From contig NZ_LECU01000005.1 in NCBI RefSeq assembly GCF_001027745.1, forward strand, positions 62,001-126,000: DNA of 64,000 nt. The letters are read 5' to 3'. The stretch comes from Pedobacter sp. BMA. Lineage in GTDB: Bacteria; Bacteroidota; Bacteroidia; Sphingobacteriales; Sphingobacteriaceae. The position numbers and the translations under genes were made by a program. The notes under the pieces were generated by a model, which worked only from the letters and a program-made list of their open reading frames with translations, had not been told where the DNA came from and did no database searches. This document shows positions 62,149 through 64,000 of the stretch, piece after piece; within the stretch, counting starts at the first letter, position 1, and every line of letters begins with the position of its first letter.

Positions 62149-64000
62149 ATGCAGAAAACCGCTCTCAAAGTTCTGATTCTACTGCTATGCGCCGGAATCA
62201 GTTACAGTAGCTTTGCGCAAACCGCAGCGCCAGTAAAACGCGAATTTAAATTCGGAAAATTATTACCTTCCGAATTCGATACCAAATCCACGGGAATAGA
62301 TTCCGCAGCATCAGCCATCAAGTTGTTCGACGTTGGCGATTGTTATTTTGAATTGAGCTCTTCATCCGGCCAGTTTGTTTATGTATTTGAGCGCCATGTA
62401 CGCTACAAAATCCTGAATAAAAACGGCTACGACCTCGCTAATTTTAACATTAACCTTTACAAAAGCAGCAGCTCAGCTAAAGAAGACTTAAGCTACATGG
62501 ATGCCGCAACCTACAACATGGTCGACGGAAAAATGGTGACAAGTAAGCTGAATAAAGACGCAAAATTCACAGAAGCCTTCGATAAAAACCACGTGATCAA
62601 AAAGTTTACGCTTCCAAATGTAAAAGAAGGCTCGGTTATAGAATTTAAATACCGCATCAAATCCGATTTTATTTTTACACTCAGAGGATGGAAATTTCAG
62701 TCTGATGTACCTACCCTGTATACCGAATACAATGTACGGATACCTGAATATTTTAGTTATAAGCATAACTTCAGTGGTTACTATATGGTCGATCACCCGG
62801 TGCACCAAACTATTAATGCTAGTTATGCAGCCGGAGTATCATCCAATTCCACACTTGATAAATACAGCCTGAGCAATGTACCAGCGCTGAAAGACGAGCC
62901 TTATGTAACTACGATGGATGATTATATTCCCAAAGTCGAGTTCGAACTGAATGCCACAAATTTCCCTGGCCAGATGTATAAAGACTACACAGGTTCATGG
63001 TCAAAAATCATCACCGAGCTTGGTACCGACGAAAACTTTGGTGGCTATATTGACAAAAACTCCTATGCCAAATCGGTTCTCCCAGGTATACTTAAAGGTG
63101 AAAAAGATACCGTCGCCATGGTGAAACTAATTACCAATTATGTCAAATCAAACCTCAAATGGAATAAGGATTATTCAAAATACTCCACTGTAACCAACCC
63201 AAAATTAATATTCGAAAAGAAAACAGGAAACTCTGCCGACATTAACCTGGCACTTTTTAACCTTTTAAAAGAAGCAAAAATAGAAGCATATCCCGTACTG
63301 GTTAGTACCAGGGAAAATGGCGCACACCCAGGTTACCCGATCATCACTGCATTTGATAATGTAATTGCCGTAGCACAAATAAACAACAAACTTTGCTTTC
63401 TCGATGCAACAGATACCGACCTTCCGGTAGGCATGATCGATTATGAGAACCTTAATCATAAAGGATTTTACATAGATCTGGAGAAAAAGGGCGGTAATTG
63501 GCTGTCAACTGAGCCGGAAGCATCAAGCGAGAAGACATTTGCATATAGCTTCACACTTGATAAAGAAAACAAATTATCGGGCAAGATCAATCAGTATTCT
63601 AAGGGCTATTCGGCGCTTAGCCTCCGTAACCGATACCGCAAAACCAACAATCAGGAGGAATTTGTAAAGAATTTTAAAAAGGATAAAACAGGTTTGGAAA
63701 TTACCAAATATGAAATCTTAAACCTTGATAATCTGGACGAACTGCTCACCGAATCAATGGATGTGGTAATTGAAGACAATGTTGAGGAAGCAGGCAACCT
63801 GGTTTATTTCAGTCCTTTGCTTTTCGAAAGGACCAAAGAAAACCTATTCAAGCATGAGGAACGAAAATTCCCGGTAGATTTTGCCTACCCTTTTAAAGAA
63901 AATTACAGAATCACATTGAACTTTCCTGAAGAGTACGAAGTAGAGAAACTGCCAAAAGGTGGCATTTACAAGCTGGCCGATAATAAGGGAACTTTTACAA
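62149..64000 (+). CDS. DUF3857 and transglutaminase-like domain protein (partial)
   Basis: At least 617 residues from the ATG at 62149; the frame runs off the window. Signal peptide LKVLILLLCAGISYSSFAQ. DUF3857 domain at about 70-240 (KLFDVGDCYFELSSSSGQFV, RHVRYKILNKNGYDLANFNI, LPNVKEGSVIEFKYRIKSDF), then a transglutaminase-like domain from about 280 (LVSTRENGAHPGYPIITAFD, CFLDATDTDLPVG). The usual cysteine position is replaced by NSADINLALFNLLKEAKIEA (Ser where many have Cys), so peptidase activity is doubtful. Secreted, common in Bacteroidota. The C-terminal end lies outside. Confidence 0.88.
   Translation, partial: MQKTALKVLILLLCAGISYSSFAQTAAPVKREFKFGKLLPSEFDTKSTGIDSAASAIKLFDVGDCYFELSSSSGQFVYVFERHVRYKILNKNGYDLANFNINLYKSSSSAKEDLSYMDAATYNMVDGKMVTSKLNKDAKFTEAFDKNHVIKKFTLPNVKEGSVIEFKYRIKSDFIFTLRGWKFQSDVPTLYTEYNVRIPEYFSYKHNFSGYYMVDHPVHQTINASYAAGVSSNSTLDKYSLSNVPALKDEPYVTTMDDYIPKVEFELNATNFPGQMYKDYTGSWSKIITELGTDENFGGYIDKNSYAKSVLPGILKGEKDTVAMVKLITNYVKSNLKWNKDYSKYSTVTNPKLIFEKKTGNSADINLALFNLLKEAKIEAYPVLVSTRENGAHPGYPIITAFDNVIAVAQINNKLCFLDATDTDLPVGMIDYENLNHKGFYIDLEKKGGNWLSTEPEASSEKTFAYSFTLDKENKLSGKINQYSKGYSALSLRNRYRKTNNQEEFVKNFKKDKTGLEITKYEILNLDNLDELLTESMDVVIEDNVEEAGNLVYFSPLLFERTKENLFKHEERKFPVDFAYPFKENYRITLNFPEEYEVEKLPKGGIYKLADNKGTFT

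Noticed and set aside
1..64000. CRISPR arrays, rRNA or tRNA genes besides ssrA
   Set aside because: No regularly spaced repeats, no rRNA signatures and no other cloverleaf were found by reading.

Overview
The window looks like a chromosome segment of a member of the Bacteroidota, most likely a Sphingobacteriaceae species close to Pedobacter (inference). The signs are a SusC/SusD pair with a FecI-type sigma factor and FecR anti-sigma factor, genes almost without Shine-Dalgarno sequences, promoters of the TTTG-N18-TAnnTTTG type (clear before guaB and before a cysteine-codon leader ORF), a tmRNA tag ending in YALAA, and family variants such as DUF6252, DUF4159 and BatA that are typical of this phylum.

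Region 1 (1-5,300): the ssrA tmRNA gene with its terminator is followed on the same strand by a tyrosine recombinase with at least three lesions. This is the usual layout of an element that integrated at ssrA and then died. Next come a TetR regulator with an MFS exporter, each preceded by the same perfect palindrome, and a deleted and frameshifted EamA transporter.

Region 2 (5,500-25,000): an AT-rich accessory zone, mostly on the minus strand and rich in decay. It holds many small immunity-like genes (Imm32, DUF4926, CPCC, DUF5071 and several unnamed ones), small secreted proteins and lipoproteins, small membrane proteins, an IS3 fragment fused to a truncated winged-helix gene, and a remnant of an RHS core. 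Several genes carry one or two lesions, visible as two reading frames that join into one protein. I read it as an archive of immunity genes whose polymorphic toxins have eroded. PadR plus a membrane partner, an APH-type kinase-like gene and a class V aminotransferase lie toward its right edge.

Region 3 (26,200-36,100): one minus-strand block reading sigma factor, FecR, SusC, SusD, a large zinc metalloprotease and a DUF3347 protein. It ends in a strong terminator.

Region 4 (36,500-49,200): DUF4159 diverges from a long plus-strand operon (MoxR ATPase, DUF58, BatA-domain protein, DUF4175-like protein, amidotransferase-fold membrane protein, TldD, TldE, second TldD). Overlapping starts and tiny gaps suggest one functional unit at the envelope.

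Region 5 (49,200-64,000): mostly housekeeping or ordinary genes: a DUF5519 protein, an SRPBCC membrane protein, an SMP-30 protein, a heterodimeric ABC exporter with complementary degenerate motifs, CvfB, MaoC, LOG, a TonB-dependent receptor, IMP dehydrogenase and the start of a DUF3857 protein. The TonB receptor is preceded by a promoter and a 27-codon ORF with four consecutive cysteine codons, a likely cysteine-sensing leader. This is the most interesting regulatory feature of the window.
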